The notes below the pieces were generated by a model. It was not told the origin of the DNA. It did not search any database and worked only from the letters and a program-made list of their open reading frames with translations. This document shows, in pieces, positions 9,214-18,461 of a DNA stretch of 64,000 nt; the first letter of the stretch is position 1; each line of letters opens with the position of its first letter. Location: positions 744,001 through 808,000 of the forward strand of contig JAXHMA010000004.1 in assembly GCA_034521835.1 (NCBI GenBank). The letters run 5' to 3'. The translations under genes and the position numbers were made by a program. This DNA comes from JAMQKA01 sp034521835 (GTDB lineage: Bacteria; Bacteroidota; Rhodothermia; Balneolales; Balneolaceae).

Positions 9214-9608
9214 CGCTTTGATTCAATCTTGGTTTTAGTGCTACTACTCCAGAATTCGGTGAAATTTGATCGGTAGGATATTCAAAACTTAAAATGAGAT
9301 CGCCATTCTTGAATTTATACTTGAAAGTTGTTGAGACAGCAGCAGAGAAATCAGTTGCTCTGGCCGGTAAGCGAATAATGGTACTCTTGCTCCGCAAAGA
9401 CACTGTCCTTTTTCAGTTCAAACCAGTAGGGCGCGCCCGCTTCCGGGGTTAGGGTGGTTCCATTATCATAGCGAATTTCTTGCAACTCCCATCTGCCAAA
9501 AATGGTGCCGGTGTTATCGATAGGTTGATCGCTGTCGAAGATGCCACATCCGCCGATTAGGAAAAGGACAAATAAAAATGAAAAGTAATGCAAGTAACTG
9601 ATCTTCAT
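9158..9608 (-). pseudogene. Small lipoprotein gene, frame-disrupted
   Basis: The first frame (9608 to 9351) encodes a lipoprotein signal peptide with lipobox (FLIGGC) and a short domain ending DSVFAEQEYHYSLTGQSN. A second frame takes over at about 9380-9351 and continues as plausible protein (TFKYKFKNGDLILSFEY) to 9158, overlapping the end of ruvB. The two pieces together look like one small lipocalin- or META-like lipoprotein of about 145 residues with a single-base break. The signal peptide is nearly identical to those of the next two lipoprotein genes. Whether the break is real or a sequencing error cannot be decided here. Confidence 0.6.
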
Positions 9609-9691
9609 AGAAAAAAGCGCCTTTTTTTACAAAATATTCAATTTGGGGGTAGAAACGGACCCTTTCTGATATAACTAGTTTTCAATCGGAA
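9544..9691. repeat. Direct repeat copy A of lipoprotein array
   Basis: This roughly 148-bp segment is repeated at 10692-10838 with high identity. It covers, on the minus strand, the last codons of one lipoprotein gene (ending FRLKTSYIRKGPF), the spacer, and the start and signal peptide of the next gene. Shared stretches include GAAACGGACCCTTTCTGATA and CTGATCTTCATAGAAAAAAG. Confidence 0.85.
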
Positions 9692-10756
9692 TACGCCGTA
9701 CTCTCCGGTAACATAGAGCGCCCCGGTGGTTTCATCATAAATTATATCATTGATGTAGGTAAGCTCAGAGGGCGTTTCTATCCGTAAAGCCGTATTCCCC
9801 TTATCCCTGGAGACATACAAATGGGGACCCGCAGCCGCGAAAAGGACACCGGCTTTTTGAGTATGTGCTTCCAGCGCATGAAAAAAGTTGCCTCGCGGAT
9901 CGGTAAACGCTACCGTAACGGCTCCCTGGTTTGCCCATTCCTTGCCGCCGCTCTCAGATTTGATAACCGCTCCCTGTGCCCCGACGTATATCAACTCAGG
10001 ATTGGAGGCATCAAAGGCCATATCAAAAAAGGCGTTGTCTCTTGGGACTTGAACATTCGAATACCTTTCCCAGAATTCCCCGGCATTTTCAGATTTGGCC
10101 AGGAAGGGTTGGAAGTACCCGCTTTCCCCGTAGGTCCATATCACATCGGGGTTCGCAGGATGCCATTGGGCTCCTTGTTCTAAAATAGATCTGCCTGATT
10201 TAAAATCACTAGATGATTCCGGCTGCCAAGAGGCTCCGCTATCATCAGAGTAGTAAATTTCACCGAAACTGGACGTGATCATGCGCTCCGGTTCATGTGG
10301 TGACCGAGCCAGGAAAAAGGCATTGCTGTAGTTCAGCTCATCGGTTCGAATGCCTTCATCGGAGGGCCTCCAGGAGCTACCGGCATTTTCTGATCGCCAA
10401 ATTCCTATTTGTGCACCATCTTCTTGTTCCGGTGGGGAAACATAACCAACCAAGATCGTATCCCCATATACATCCACGGCCTGCACGCCCGAATCTACAT
10501 GCCGCTCTCCCTGGGTTACCTTGTGGCCCAGGTATTCCCATTGATATCGGGGATTAGCATTTTCCAGCACATACAGCCCGTCGTGGCCTGCCGCCACATA
10601 CAGGTCCCCGCCGGAAACGTGCAACTGATAACCGGTTTGCACAGGAAAGTCTAGGTTTTCCCAGTCCGGGTCGGAATCATTCCCAATCAACCCACATCCG
10701 CCAACAAGGAAAAGGACAAATGAAAAGAACAGATAATGCAAATAACTGATCTTCAT
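9638..10756 (-). CDS. Lipoprotein with BNR/sialidase-type beta-propeller
   Basis: A 372-residue protein begins with a lipoprotein signal (LFFSFVLFLVGGCG; lipid-anchored Cys about residue 21). The rest has repeated blades with an Asp-box-like pattern (SENAGSSWRPS, YSDDSGASWQPE, KSENAGEFWERY, VSRDKGNTALR), typical of BNR or WD40/YVTN-like propellers of the sialidase/VPS10 fold. Such proteins are usually surface or periplasmic with unknown ligands. There is no catalytic sialidase Arg triad or Tyr that I can assign, so the enzymatic role is open. It is the middle member of the lipoprotein array, and its 3' end lies in repeat A. Confidence 0.82.
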   Translation of the reverse strand: MKISYLHYLFFSFVLFLVGGCGLIGNDSDPDWENLDFPVQTGYQLHVSGGDLYVAAGHDGLYVLENANPRYQWEYLGHKVTQGERHVDSGVQAVDVYGDTILVGYVSPPEQEDGAQIGIWRSENAGSSWRPSDEGIRTDELNYSNAFFLARSPHEPERMITSSFGEIYYSDDSGASWQPESSSDFKSGRSILEQGAQWHPANPDVIWTYGESGYFQPFLAKSENAGEFWERYSNVQVPRDNAFFDMAFDASNPELIYVGAQGAVIKSESGGKEWANQGAVTVAFTDPRGNFFHALEAHTQKAGVLFAAAGPHLYVSRDKGNTALRIETPSELTYINDIIYDETTGALYVTGEYGVFRLKTSYIRKGPFLPPN

Positions 10757-10838
10757 AGAAAAAAGCGCCTTTATTATAAAATATTCAATTTGGAAGTAGA
10801 AACGGACCCTTTCTGATATAACTAGTTTTCAATCGGAA
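10692..10838. repeat. Direct repeat copy B of lipoprotein array
   Basis: Second copy of the 148-bp segment at 9544-9691. Here the part that in copy A encodes the 3' end of a gene stands alone: it is followed by unrelated sequence rather than by the body of a gene. Confidence 0.85.
10785..10838 (-). pseudogene. Relic 3' end of a lost lipoprotein propeller gene
   Basis: Read on the minus strand this gives FRLKTSYIRKGPFLLPN and a stop. That is the same as the end of the intact gene at 9638-10756 apart from one Leu/Pro change. No upstream body remains, so a paralogue was probably removed or replaced by recombination, leaving about 17 codons. Confidence 0.75.
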
Positions 10839-10921
10839 CACTCCAGGCTTTATCAGACAAGGAGTGGCTCTAATTTGTATTTGCAGTATAATTTATTCTG
10901 AGGTACCTGCTTTTGATGATT

Positions 10922-12009
10922 TTATTTTAGTGAAGGAGGCTTTGGAGCCAGGTACAACCCTTGTATGCTTTGGGTTTGTACGTTGTTTTCAATGTATTCG
11001 TGCTCGGCAACAATCTTGCGGGTTTTCAAATCCACGACGATAAACTTGGACATCCAGTTATTGACCACGGCGTAACGCTCTTGGGGGGTCAGATAGATCA
11101 AATCGGTAACACTTTCCACATTGATAGGCGCTTTCATTTCATCCTTTTCCGGGTTATAAACGAAGATTTTACCCTGAGAATAAGGCTCTCTTAAATACCC
11201 CCCGGATCCGTAATATAGACCTCTTTATTATCTCTGCGCGCAGCAGCCGACCCCAGCCGCCATACCGGAATCGAGCCCACTATCTCTTCCCTGGTTACAT
11301 CCAGAACCGGCCCGCCGGGAATATAGAGCGAGTCTCCTCCTCCAGATAAAGTCAAGTGTGCTAAGGGAGGGAAGGAAAGCTCTGGAAAAATGTATCTTGT
11401 TTCAGATGTAGCATAGTTAAATTGGTAAAGATTTCCACTTTCATTGACGGTATATAACAGAGATTGATTAGAATGCACTTCAATTCTACGACTATCATAC
11501 CATGCACCCCAGTCAACATCAATGCTGTCAATCTCGGTAATCGCTCCAGTAGAAGGATTAATTTCACCAAACATTCTTTTTGAAAGGGGCCGGGTAGTAC
11601 CTTTTGTGATAAAAAAGAGGCCGTTATTTCTATTCTCTATCAGGTGTGCTGCTTGTTTATAAATAATTTCATGCTCCCAGGTTGTAGTATTTACCATATA
11701 AATTTCTCCCTCATATGCATCCCCTGAGCCCGATACCCGAAACGTGCTTACATAAATGAAGGAGCCATCTTGGTTAGCCGCTACCGATTGAATGCCTTTA
11801 AAATCTTCAACATGCCTATATATTTCACCGGTTACTAAATCAATAACAGCAAAGGAATCGCCATCAGGGGCATAAGCATACACTACAAAATCATCTAGGT
11901 CTTCTTCTTGCCAGACGATTGTGTCATCATTGTCCTCAATCAGCCCGCATCCGCCGATTAGCAAAAGAACAAATGAGAAGAAGAGATAATGCAAGCAATT
12001 GATTTTCAT
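10922..12009 (-). pseudogene. Lipoprotein beta-propeller gene, frame break at a G6 run
   Basis: From the ATG at 12009 the product has a lipoprotein signal (FVLLLIGGCG) closely related to its two neighbours, then propeller-like repeats (DSFAVIDLVTGEIYRH, SNQSLLYTVNESGNLYQF). The frame ends at about 11191 after EVYITDPGGI. One base over it continues as YLREPYSQGKIFVYNPEKDE and on to KPPSLK at 10922. The break falls exactly in a run of six G (11195-11204 region, minus strand). The joined protein would be about 360 residues. A further in-frame start at 12066 gives a poor N-terminus without the signal peptide. A length change in the G run is either an error or a slippage switch. Confidence 0.75.
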
Positions 12010-12303
12010 AAAAAGCGCCTCTTGTAAACTGAATGATATTTGATATATGCAGATTGGATCGAACAACCTGATCTCTAGTCTAATACAAATTAAGCAATAA
12101 GGAAACTATTCATGATCCGGGCTAAAAAGGTGGCCCTCCGGTTGGTTGCTATATGCCGATTGTAAATATTACGATTTTGTTGCGCTGAATTTTGTTCAAA
12201 GAACAGAAAATGCCGCTCATTCTTTTTCTTAAAACGGTCATTTTTTTGTAGCTTCACTGCTCGTTTCACCGAAATATATCTAATTGTTGAGCTCTATTTA
12301 CCA

Positions 12304-13452
12304 ATGAAAAACCTTTTTACCTCAGAATCTGTCTCAGAAGGGCATCCCGACAAGATCGCTGACCAGATTTCCGATGCTGTGCTTGATGCCATGATCGGGG
12401 AAGATCCCACCTCTCGTGTTGCTGTAGAAACGATGGTAACGACCGGCCTGGCAGTGCTCTCCGGCGAAGTGACCACCGATGCGTATGTGGAAGTGCAGGA
12501 TGTTGTCCGCGAGGTGATCCGCGGTATCGGCTATACGAAAGATTCTTACCGTTTTGATGCCGACTCCTGCGGGATACTCTCCAGCATCCACCAGCAGAGT
12601 CCCGATATTGCGCAGGGCGTGGACGAAGGTGAAGACAAAGCGCTGGGAGCCGGTGACCAAGGGATGATGTTCGGCTACGCCTGCCGGGAAACCGACACGC
12701 TGATGCCGATGTCCCTGCAGTACTCGCACGACCTGCTCCGCAAGCTGGCACACATCCGCAAGCAAACCACGCTGATGCCTTACCTGGCGCCCGACAGCAA
12801 AAGCCAGGTCACTGTTGAATATGACGATGATGGCAAGCCGGCCCGCATTGATACAATCCTGATTTCCACGCAGCACGATGAAGAGGCCAACCAGCAGCAG
12901 ATCAAGGAGGATTTGAAAAAGCACCTCATTCCGGAAGTAATTCCCCAGGAGCTGATGGATCCCGAAACAATTTTCCATGTCAATCCAACCGGTAAGTTTG
13001 TTATTGGCGGTCCCCATGGCGATACCGGTCTGACTGGGCGTAAGATTATTGTAGATACCTACGGGGGTCGCGGTGCCCACGGCGGTGGTGCGTTTTCGGG
13101 GAAAGATCCTACGAAGGTAGATCGCAGTGCGGCCTATGCGGCGCGCCATATCGCCAAAAACGTAGTGGCAACCGATCTGGCCGATGAATGCCTGGTGCAG
13201 TTGGCGTATGCCATTGGAATTTCTGAGCCGGTTTCCATCAGCGTGAGTACCAACGGCACGGGCAAAGTGAAAGATGCCGAACTGGGTAAAGCGATAAAAA
13301 AGACCTTTGACTGTACGCCTGCCGGTATCATCGATCGCTTTAAGCTACGGCGACCGATCTATCAAAAAACAGCTGCTTATGGACATTTTGGCCGCGAAGA
13401 GTTTCCCTGGGAAAAACTGGATTACACCGATAAAATTCTGAACGCCCTATAA
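12304..13452 (+). CDS. metK: S-adenosylmethionine synthase
   Basis: A 382-residue protein of standard MetK length. The N-terminal FTSESVSEGHPDKIADQISD, the GAGDQGMMFGYA loop and the C-terminal GGRGAHGGGAFSGKDPTKVDRS are the three signature regions. It makes S-adenosylmethionine from methionine and ATP, which the hsdM methyltransferase downstream also uses. It is monocistronic, with a 237-bp upstream gap in which I see no recognisable SAM riboswitch, and is followed by a hairpin. Confidence 0.98.
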   Translation: MKNLFTSESVSEGHPDKIADQISDAVLDAMIGEDPTSRVAVETMVTTGLAVLSGEVTTDAYVEVQDVVREVIRGIGYTKDSYRFDADSCGILSSIHQQSPDIAQGVDEGEDKALGAGDQGMMFGYACRETDTLMPMSLQYSHDLLRKLAHIRKQTTLMPYLAPDSKSQVTVEYDDDGKPARIDTILISTQHDEEANQQQIKEDLKKHLIPEVIPQELMDPETIFHVNPTGKFVIGGPHGDTGLTGRKIIVDTYGGRGAHGGGAFSGKDPTKVDRSAAYAARHIAKNVVATDLADECLVQLAYAIGISEPVSISVSTNGTGKVKDAELGKAIKKTFDCTPAGIIDRFKLRRPIYQKTAAYGHFGREEFPWEKLDYTDKILNAL

Positions 13453-13471
13453 TTCAACTATCCGTTTTTAT

Positions 13472-13510
13472 CCTCCGTGAGTCCTAAAACCACGGAGGGA
13501 TTGCTTTATG
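13472..13510 (+). terminator. Hairpin after metK, probable terminator
   Basis: CCTCCGTG (13472-13479) pairs with CACGGAGG (13491-13498). The following GATTGCTTTATG is only moderately T-rich, so the terminator call is tentative. Confidence 0.5.
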
Positions 13511-13800
13511 TATTTGTCTGTTTCCTTCCCTTTATTCCTAAATTATTTTTTATGAATATAGCCAGCTACTCTGCTATTCAATATGCCCGGTTATTCTCAT
13601 AACTCCTTACCCTGTACAGTTTTAACTACTGGTGATTATTTTGCCTAAGTGTTCATTTTATATTTTTTTGGACAAAACGTATTTTTGCCTCAACTTTTTG
13701 CAAAGTAATCTGTATTTATAGAGCAGTTAAAGGGATATGGCACATCTGGGCCAAATTTTGAAAGTAAATATATATTCTAATTACAAAAGCACTGAACTAT
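13511..13800. other. AT-rich gap before the DUF1080 gene
   Basis: I see no gene, RNA or strong hairpin here. It is AT-rich and probably holds the promoter of the downstream sugar-oxidoreduction cluster, but no clear -33/-7 pair could be assigned. Confidence 0.4.
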
Positions 13801-15178
13801 ATGGAATATCCAAAAGCATTACTGATTCTATTAATTTTCTTACTTCCTGGTCAATTAGTGGCACAGGATGGGTGGCAGAATTTGTTCAATGGTCAAAATC
13901 TGGAGGGATGGACACAACTAAACGGGGAGGCTGAATACCGAGCCGAAGATGGGGCTATTGTGGGAAGGGCGGTTCCTGATACGCCCAACTCTTTTTTGAC
14001 CACCGACAAAGAATATGGCGACTTTATTCTTGAATTTGAAGTGTTCATGAATACACAAATGAACACGGGAGTTCAGATTCGAAGCCTTAGTTCCCCCTCC
14101 TATCGGGATGGACGCGTACATGGTTACCAGGTAGAACTGGATCCTTCCGAGCGCGCGTGGAGTGGTGGTATCTATGATGAGGCCCGCAGGGGTTGGTTGT
14201 ACCCGCTGGCCAGCAATCCCAAAGCACGCTCTGCTCTGATACTCGGACAGTGGAATACGGTTCGGATTGAAGCTATTGGATCAACCATTAATACCTGGAT
14301 TAACGGCGTTCAGTGTGCCCGGCTGGTGGATGATATGACCGGGAAAGGATTTATCGGTTTGCAGGTACATTCCATTAACGACGAGCAACTGGTGGGAGCA
14401 GAGGTAAAATGGCGTAATTTGCGTATCCGAACGGAAAATCTGCAGGAATATCGGCGCACACCAGACCCACAAGTGCGGCAGATTAGCTATCTGAAGAATG
14501 AGCTTACCAGTTGGGAAAAATCACACGGATGGCGCCTGCTGTGGGATGGGCAGACCAGCGAAGGCTGGCGGGGAGCCAATCTGGATCATTTTCCCCAAAG
14601 CGGATGGACCATGGAAGAAGGTGTGCTGACGATTCCAGCAATCAGATGGCGCTGAGGCAACCGGTCCGGGAGATATCGTCACAACCGGGCAATACAGCGA
14701 CTTTGAGCTGGAATTGGAATTTAAAATTACCGAAGGAGCGAACAGCGGCATTAAGTACTTCGTGGATCCAGACCTGAATAAAGGAAAAGGATCGGCTATT
14801 GGTACTGAGTTCCAGGTGCTGGACGACCAGCGACATCCCGATGCGAAGCAAGGGGTGGAAGGCAACCGAACGGTGGGTTCCCTCTACGACTTGATACCTG
14901 CCACGAATCTGGAATATCCCAACCGCAGTAAGCCGTTTAACGGGGTGGACGAATGGAACAAGGCGCGCATCGTTTCCAAAGACGGGCATGTGGAGCACTG
15001 GCTTAATAACGTAAAGGTGGTGGAATACGACCGGTTTTCCCAAATGTTTACCGCGTTGGTGGCCTATAGCAAATACCAGCAGTGGGAAGGGTTCGGCCAG
15101 TGGCCGCAGGGGCATATCTTGTTGCAGGACCATGGCAATGAAGTGCACTTCCGCAGCATAAAAGTGCGAGAATTTTAA
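13801..15178 (+). pseudogene. 3-keto-disaccharide hydrolase-like protein (two DUF1080 domains), frameshifted
   Basis: The ATG at 13801 starts a signal peptide (ALLILLIFLLPGQLVAQ) followed by a first DUF1080 domain (WQNLFNGQNLEGWTQLNG, MNTQMNTGVQIRS). A second DUF1080 domain begins near 14520 (WRLLWDGQTSEGWRG). The frame breaks at about 14640 and continues one base over (GDIVTTGQYSDFELELEF, EGANSGIKYFVDP) to 15178. DUF1080 proteins are lectin-like or 3-keto-glycoside hydrolases that act with sugar-oxidising dehydrogenases, which matches the two genes that follow. Joined length is about 458 residues. Confidence 0.8.
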
Positions 15179-15211
15179 CTAAAATTTCAGATTAAACCTA
15201 TTAGAGGAAGT

Positions 15212-16537
15212 ATGGGATCACGAAAAGATTTTATCAAAAAAACGACACTGGGACTGGGCGGACTGGCGACCGGACTGTCAGCGAAAAGTTATGGACGTGT
15301 ACTCGGGGCCAACGACCGCATTCACGTGGCATTTATGGGATGCGGCCGGCGGGTCGGGGCATATTACGAGAGCCTCTCGGAACCATTTAATACCGAGCTT
15401 TCCTGGATCTGTGATGTCAAAGGGAGCCAGCGGGAACGAGTAGCTGAGGACCTGAAAGATGAGCTTTCATACACACCCAAACAGACCGATGATATTCGCA
15501 AGGTGCTGGATGATTCTAACGTCGATGCCATCTTTAATGCTACACCTGACCACTGGCACGTTCCGGGCTCGCTGATGGCCTTGCAGGCCGGTAAGCATGT
15601 ATATGTGGAAAAGCCGTGCAGTCACAATCTGGCGGAGGGCAAGATGATAGTGAAGGCCCAGCAAATGCATGGCAAAGTCGTGCAGATGGGTAATCAGCAA
15701 CGCTCGGCCCCTCACACCATAGAAATCATCAATGAAATTCACGACGGCGTTATTGGCCGTCCATATAAAGCGGTGGCATTTTACAGTAACAGTCGCGGGA
15801 AGTACCTGCTCCGGTACGGCAGGCTCCGCCCAATGATTTGAACTGGGAATTGTTCCAGGGACCGGCGCCGCGGGAGGACTACCATCATGATACGTGGAAC
15901 TACAACTGGCACTGGTACGGTTGGAAATGGGGCACCGCCGAGACTGGAAACAACGCCATCCACGAACTCGATATCGCCCGCTGGGCCCTTCAGGTTGGAT
16001 ATCCGCAACGGGTAAGTGTGGATGCCGCAAAACAGCATTATCCCGACGACGGCTGGACCATGTATGATACCATGTATGCCACATTTGAATATCCCGATGA
16101 CAAGGTGATCAACTGGGACGGCAAGAGCCGCAACGGTCTGAATACCTATGGTAGTGGTCGCGGAACGATCATTTATGGTACCGAGGGCTCGGTGTTTGTG
16201 AACCGGGGAGAAGTACCGCCTCTATGGACGTGATGGCGAACTGGTGAGAGAAAAATCTTCGGGAGGCGATGAGTCTGGTACGGCCTTGGGCGGAGGGGGC
16301 AGCATGTCAACCCTCCATGTAGCTAATTTCCTGGGGACCATCCGGGGTACGGCTGATGAACAGCATTCGCCCATTGATGAGGGGGTAACCAGTACAGATT
16401 TTTGTCACCTGGCCAATATTGCCTGGCGCATCGGTAAACCGCTGGAAACCGATATGAAAACCGGCAGGATCTATGACCGGGAGGCGATGAACCACTGGAG
16501 CCGTGCATATGAACCAGGTTGGGAACCGACCGTGTAA
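15212..16537 (+). pseudogene. Gfo/Idh/MocA family oxidoreductase, two frame breaks
   Basis: The first piece (15212-15841) has a Tat-like but single-Arg leader (RKDFIKKTTLGLGGLATG) and the NAD(P)-binding fold (VAFMGCGRRVGAYY, DHWHVPGSLMALQAGKHVY, EKP). The second (about 15838-16233; NWELFQGPAPREDY, HELDIARWAL) and third (about 16244-16537; CHLANIAWRIGKPLETD) are the C-terminal domain in two other frames. Together they make a protein of about 440 residues, normal for the exported Gfo/Idh clade. Members oxidise or epimerise sugars with NAD(P). It lies 33 bp after the DUF1080 gene in the same operon. Confidence 0.82.
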
Positions 16538-16567
16538 TACTTCAGCCTTATTATTGATTAAATATAG

Positions 16568-16611
16568 ATGGTCATAGTCTTGTGTATAAGGCTATGACCA
16601 TTTTCATTTTT
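16568..16611 (+). terminator. Rho-independent terminator after Gfo/Idh gene
   Basis: A perfect 10-bp stem, ATGGTCATAG (16568-16577) with CTATGACCAT (16592-16601), is followed by TTTCATTTTT. Confidence 0.88.
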
Positions 16612-16689
16612 GATACAGATGAAATGGCTGATTCTCTCAAAGAGTAGTATCCTTAGCAGATATTCCGGGGAGAATTGTCACTTTCATTT

Positions 16690-17262
16690 AAAATGTTACT
16701 CCCGGAAATCCAAGAGAACCATTAGACTGGACAGGTGGCTACCAGGTTGGAGGTAATTCGCTATTATGGGCTCGCCATATCCAGCGGTGGAGTCCACACG
16801 ATTTTCTCACGAGATATGCCGTGGATCTAAGCGCCAGCCGCGCTACCGAGCGGAGTTACGGCGGCGGTGCTTCCCTGAAGGAGGAGCTTGCTGGATACCG
16901 ACCAAAAGTATGAGTGGGACATTCCGCTGCAAAACGTTTCTGTGAGATATGATGAGAATGCAGAAAAATAATTGGTAACTACTTTGAGCAGATGACTGCA
17001 ATCTATGAAAAAGCGTGATTCGTCAATATTCGAACACCGGATTCTGAACAGGCGCGTGGGCTGGATATTTACGAGATGAGCGGCGTGCGGATGGGCAAAG
17101 ATCCTAGTACCTCACTGCTAAAAAGTGGAACCAGCTGCTTGCCTGCCAAAACGTGTTTCTGATCGACGGGAATTGCTTGACCTCGACAGGCACGCCCCCT
17201 CCCTGATGTATATGACGATGACCGCCCGTTTTGCAGATTATAAAGAGATAAACAATGGGAAG
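16690..17262 (+). pseudogene. GMC-family oxidoreductase, heavily decayed relic
   Basis: Two short stretches are recognisable. At about 16692-16800 the frame reads DWTGGYQVGGNSLLWARH followed by IQRWSPHDF, the conserved GMC segment near the FAD. At about 17030-17262, with a frame slip, it reads GLDIYEMSGVRMGKDPST, then WNQL.ACQNVFLIDGN and PSLMYMTMTARFADY, the conserved C-terminus of GMC sugar dehydrogenases. Most of the middle (several hundred residues) is deleted and stops are frequent. GMC dehydrogenases oxidise sugars and normally accompany DUF1080 and Gfo/Idh genes, so the original cluster had three genes. This is real decay, not sequencing noise. Confidence 0.72.
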
Positions 17263-17302
17263 CTATTGCCATTCAGTTTATTCTTATCTATTTAGAGGCC
17301 GT

Positions 17303-17324
17303 GTTCAAGTGACTAATGCAACAC
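17303..17324. repeat. IS30 left inverted repeat
   Basis: Pairs with 18373-18394: GTTCAAGT at the outer end and TGCAACAC at the inner end match exactly, with a variable six-base middle. Confidence 0.75.
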
Positions 17325-18308
17325 AGCGGTGTTTTAGGGTTTGTTGGATAGGATTAAGGTAATCAAATTTTCGAATGGGTCGAAAGTTCAGGTACTCCTC
17401 GACGCTGTTGATGCGCTGGCGAGAAACCTTTCGCAGATCGGTACCCTTCGGGAAGAACCGCCTGATCACCCAGATGCGGTTTTCCACCGTTCCCTTGTCT
17501 TGGGAGGTATAGGGGCGGGTAAAGTAGGTATCAGCCCGGAGGGCTTCGGCAACATCTTGGTGACGAGCAAAGGCTTTGTCGTTGTCAAAAGTTAACGTTT
17601 TGATGAAGCTAGAAGGAATATCCGAGAAGCTGATCGATGATGGCCTGGGCCATTGGCTGGGCTTTCCTCGAGGTAACTTTCTCGGATTTTGGTGAGCAGC
17701 GTAGTCCGGTCGGTCAGTACCAGCAGGGCTGATTTATGGGCCTTGCCCATCATCAGATCGACCTCAATATCGCCCAAGCGGTCTCGCTGTTCGACCACAT
17801 CGGGACGCTCGGTGATAGGAACCCGCCCTTTGATTCGGCCCCTGTTGTCCTGCCGGTTACCCCGTTTGGCCTTACGACGACCGTGTTTGAGATGCTTGTA
17901 GAGATCCTTGTCGGTGGGATCTCCAGAGCGTTTGGCTTTCCAGATCCACTGGTAGAGGGTCTCATGGGAGACTCCATCGAAGCCCAGCACGCCCCAGCGG
18001 CCGCTGATCAGCTCCGGGGAGAGCTTCTCGGTGGTCAGCCACCGGCGGGCTTGGTCTTTGAGATCGTCGGTAAACCGCCGGTGTTTGGGCTTATCCCGGT
18101 GGCGCCCATTGGTGAACTGCTGGGCGAGGTCAGGGCAATACTGCTTGTCCTGGGAGCCATCATTGGCTACATTGCGTTTGAGTTCCCGACTGATGGTCGA
18201 CCGATGTACGCCGATAGTCCGGGCAATCTCGCTTTGGTTATGGCCCGCATCGAGTAGGGCTTTGATCTGATGACGGTTTTCTTTGCTGAGTTGGGTGTAT
18301 TCTTGCAT
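17305..18308 (-). pseudogene. IS30-family transposase, frameshifted
   Basis: The N-terminal part (from ATG 18308) is intact: MQEYTQLSKENRHQIKALLD, an HTH (QSEIARTIGVHRSTISREL) and the start of the DDE core (IEVDLMMG, LVLTDRTT). Reading then slips at about 17684 and again at about 17640. The C-terminal half is recoverable in other frames (TLTFDNDKAFARHQD, GTVENRIWVIRRFFPKGTD, LNFRPIRKFDYLNP), including the second Asp and the Glu of the DDE triad. An upstream GTG at 18317 gives a longer alternative start. Not functional as sequenced. Confidence 0.85.
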
Positions 18309-18336
18309 GAGCAACACGAATATAACCCGCTTGGCC

Positions 18337-18368
18337 GAAGACCTCAGGGGCGCGCCCCTGAGGTCTTC
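18337..18368. repeat. Perfect 32-bp palindrome in IS30 leader
   Basis: Every base pairs with its mirror partner around a CGCG centre (arms begin GAAGACCTCAGGGG). It lies between the transposase start and the right inverted repeat, where it could block read-through transcription into the transposase. Confidence 0.85.
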
Positions 18369-18372
18369 CTAC

Positions 18373-18394
18373 GTGTTGCACTTATTACTTGAAC
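18373..18394. repeat. IS30 right inverted repeat
   Basis: Inverted partner of 17303-17324; see the left repeat. Confidence 0.75.
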
Positions 18395-18461
18395 TCAGGG
18401 AGTAATGAATTTATCTCAGATAAGATCTGGAAACGCTATGTAAATTATAATAGGATTTGAA

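Larger units (their letters stand above)
17303..18394 (-). mobile_element. IS30-family insertion sequence, defective
   Basis: The element of about 1092 bp is bounded by imperfect 22-bp inverted repeats: 17303-17324 begins GTTCAAGTGACTAATGCAACAC, and 18373-18394 is its near-complement (16 of 22 positions match, including both ends). It carries one frame-broken IS30 transposase and a 32-bp palindrome between the right repeat and the gene. I could not see a convincing target duplication. Confidence 0.8.

Noticed and set aside
12067..12303. Possible SAM riboswitch upstream of metK
   Set aside because: I cannot find the conserved core of any SAM riboswitch class by eye; a covariance search would be needed.
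17303..18394. Target duplication for the IS30 element
   Set aside because: The flanking bases differ, so no duplication can be claimed.
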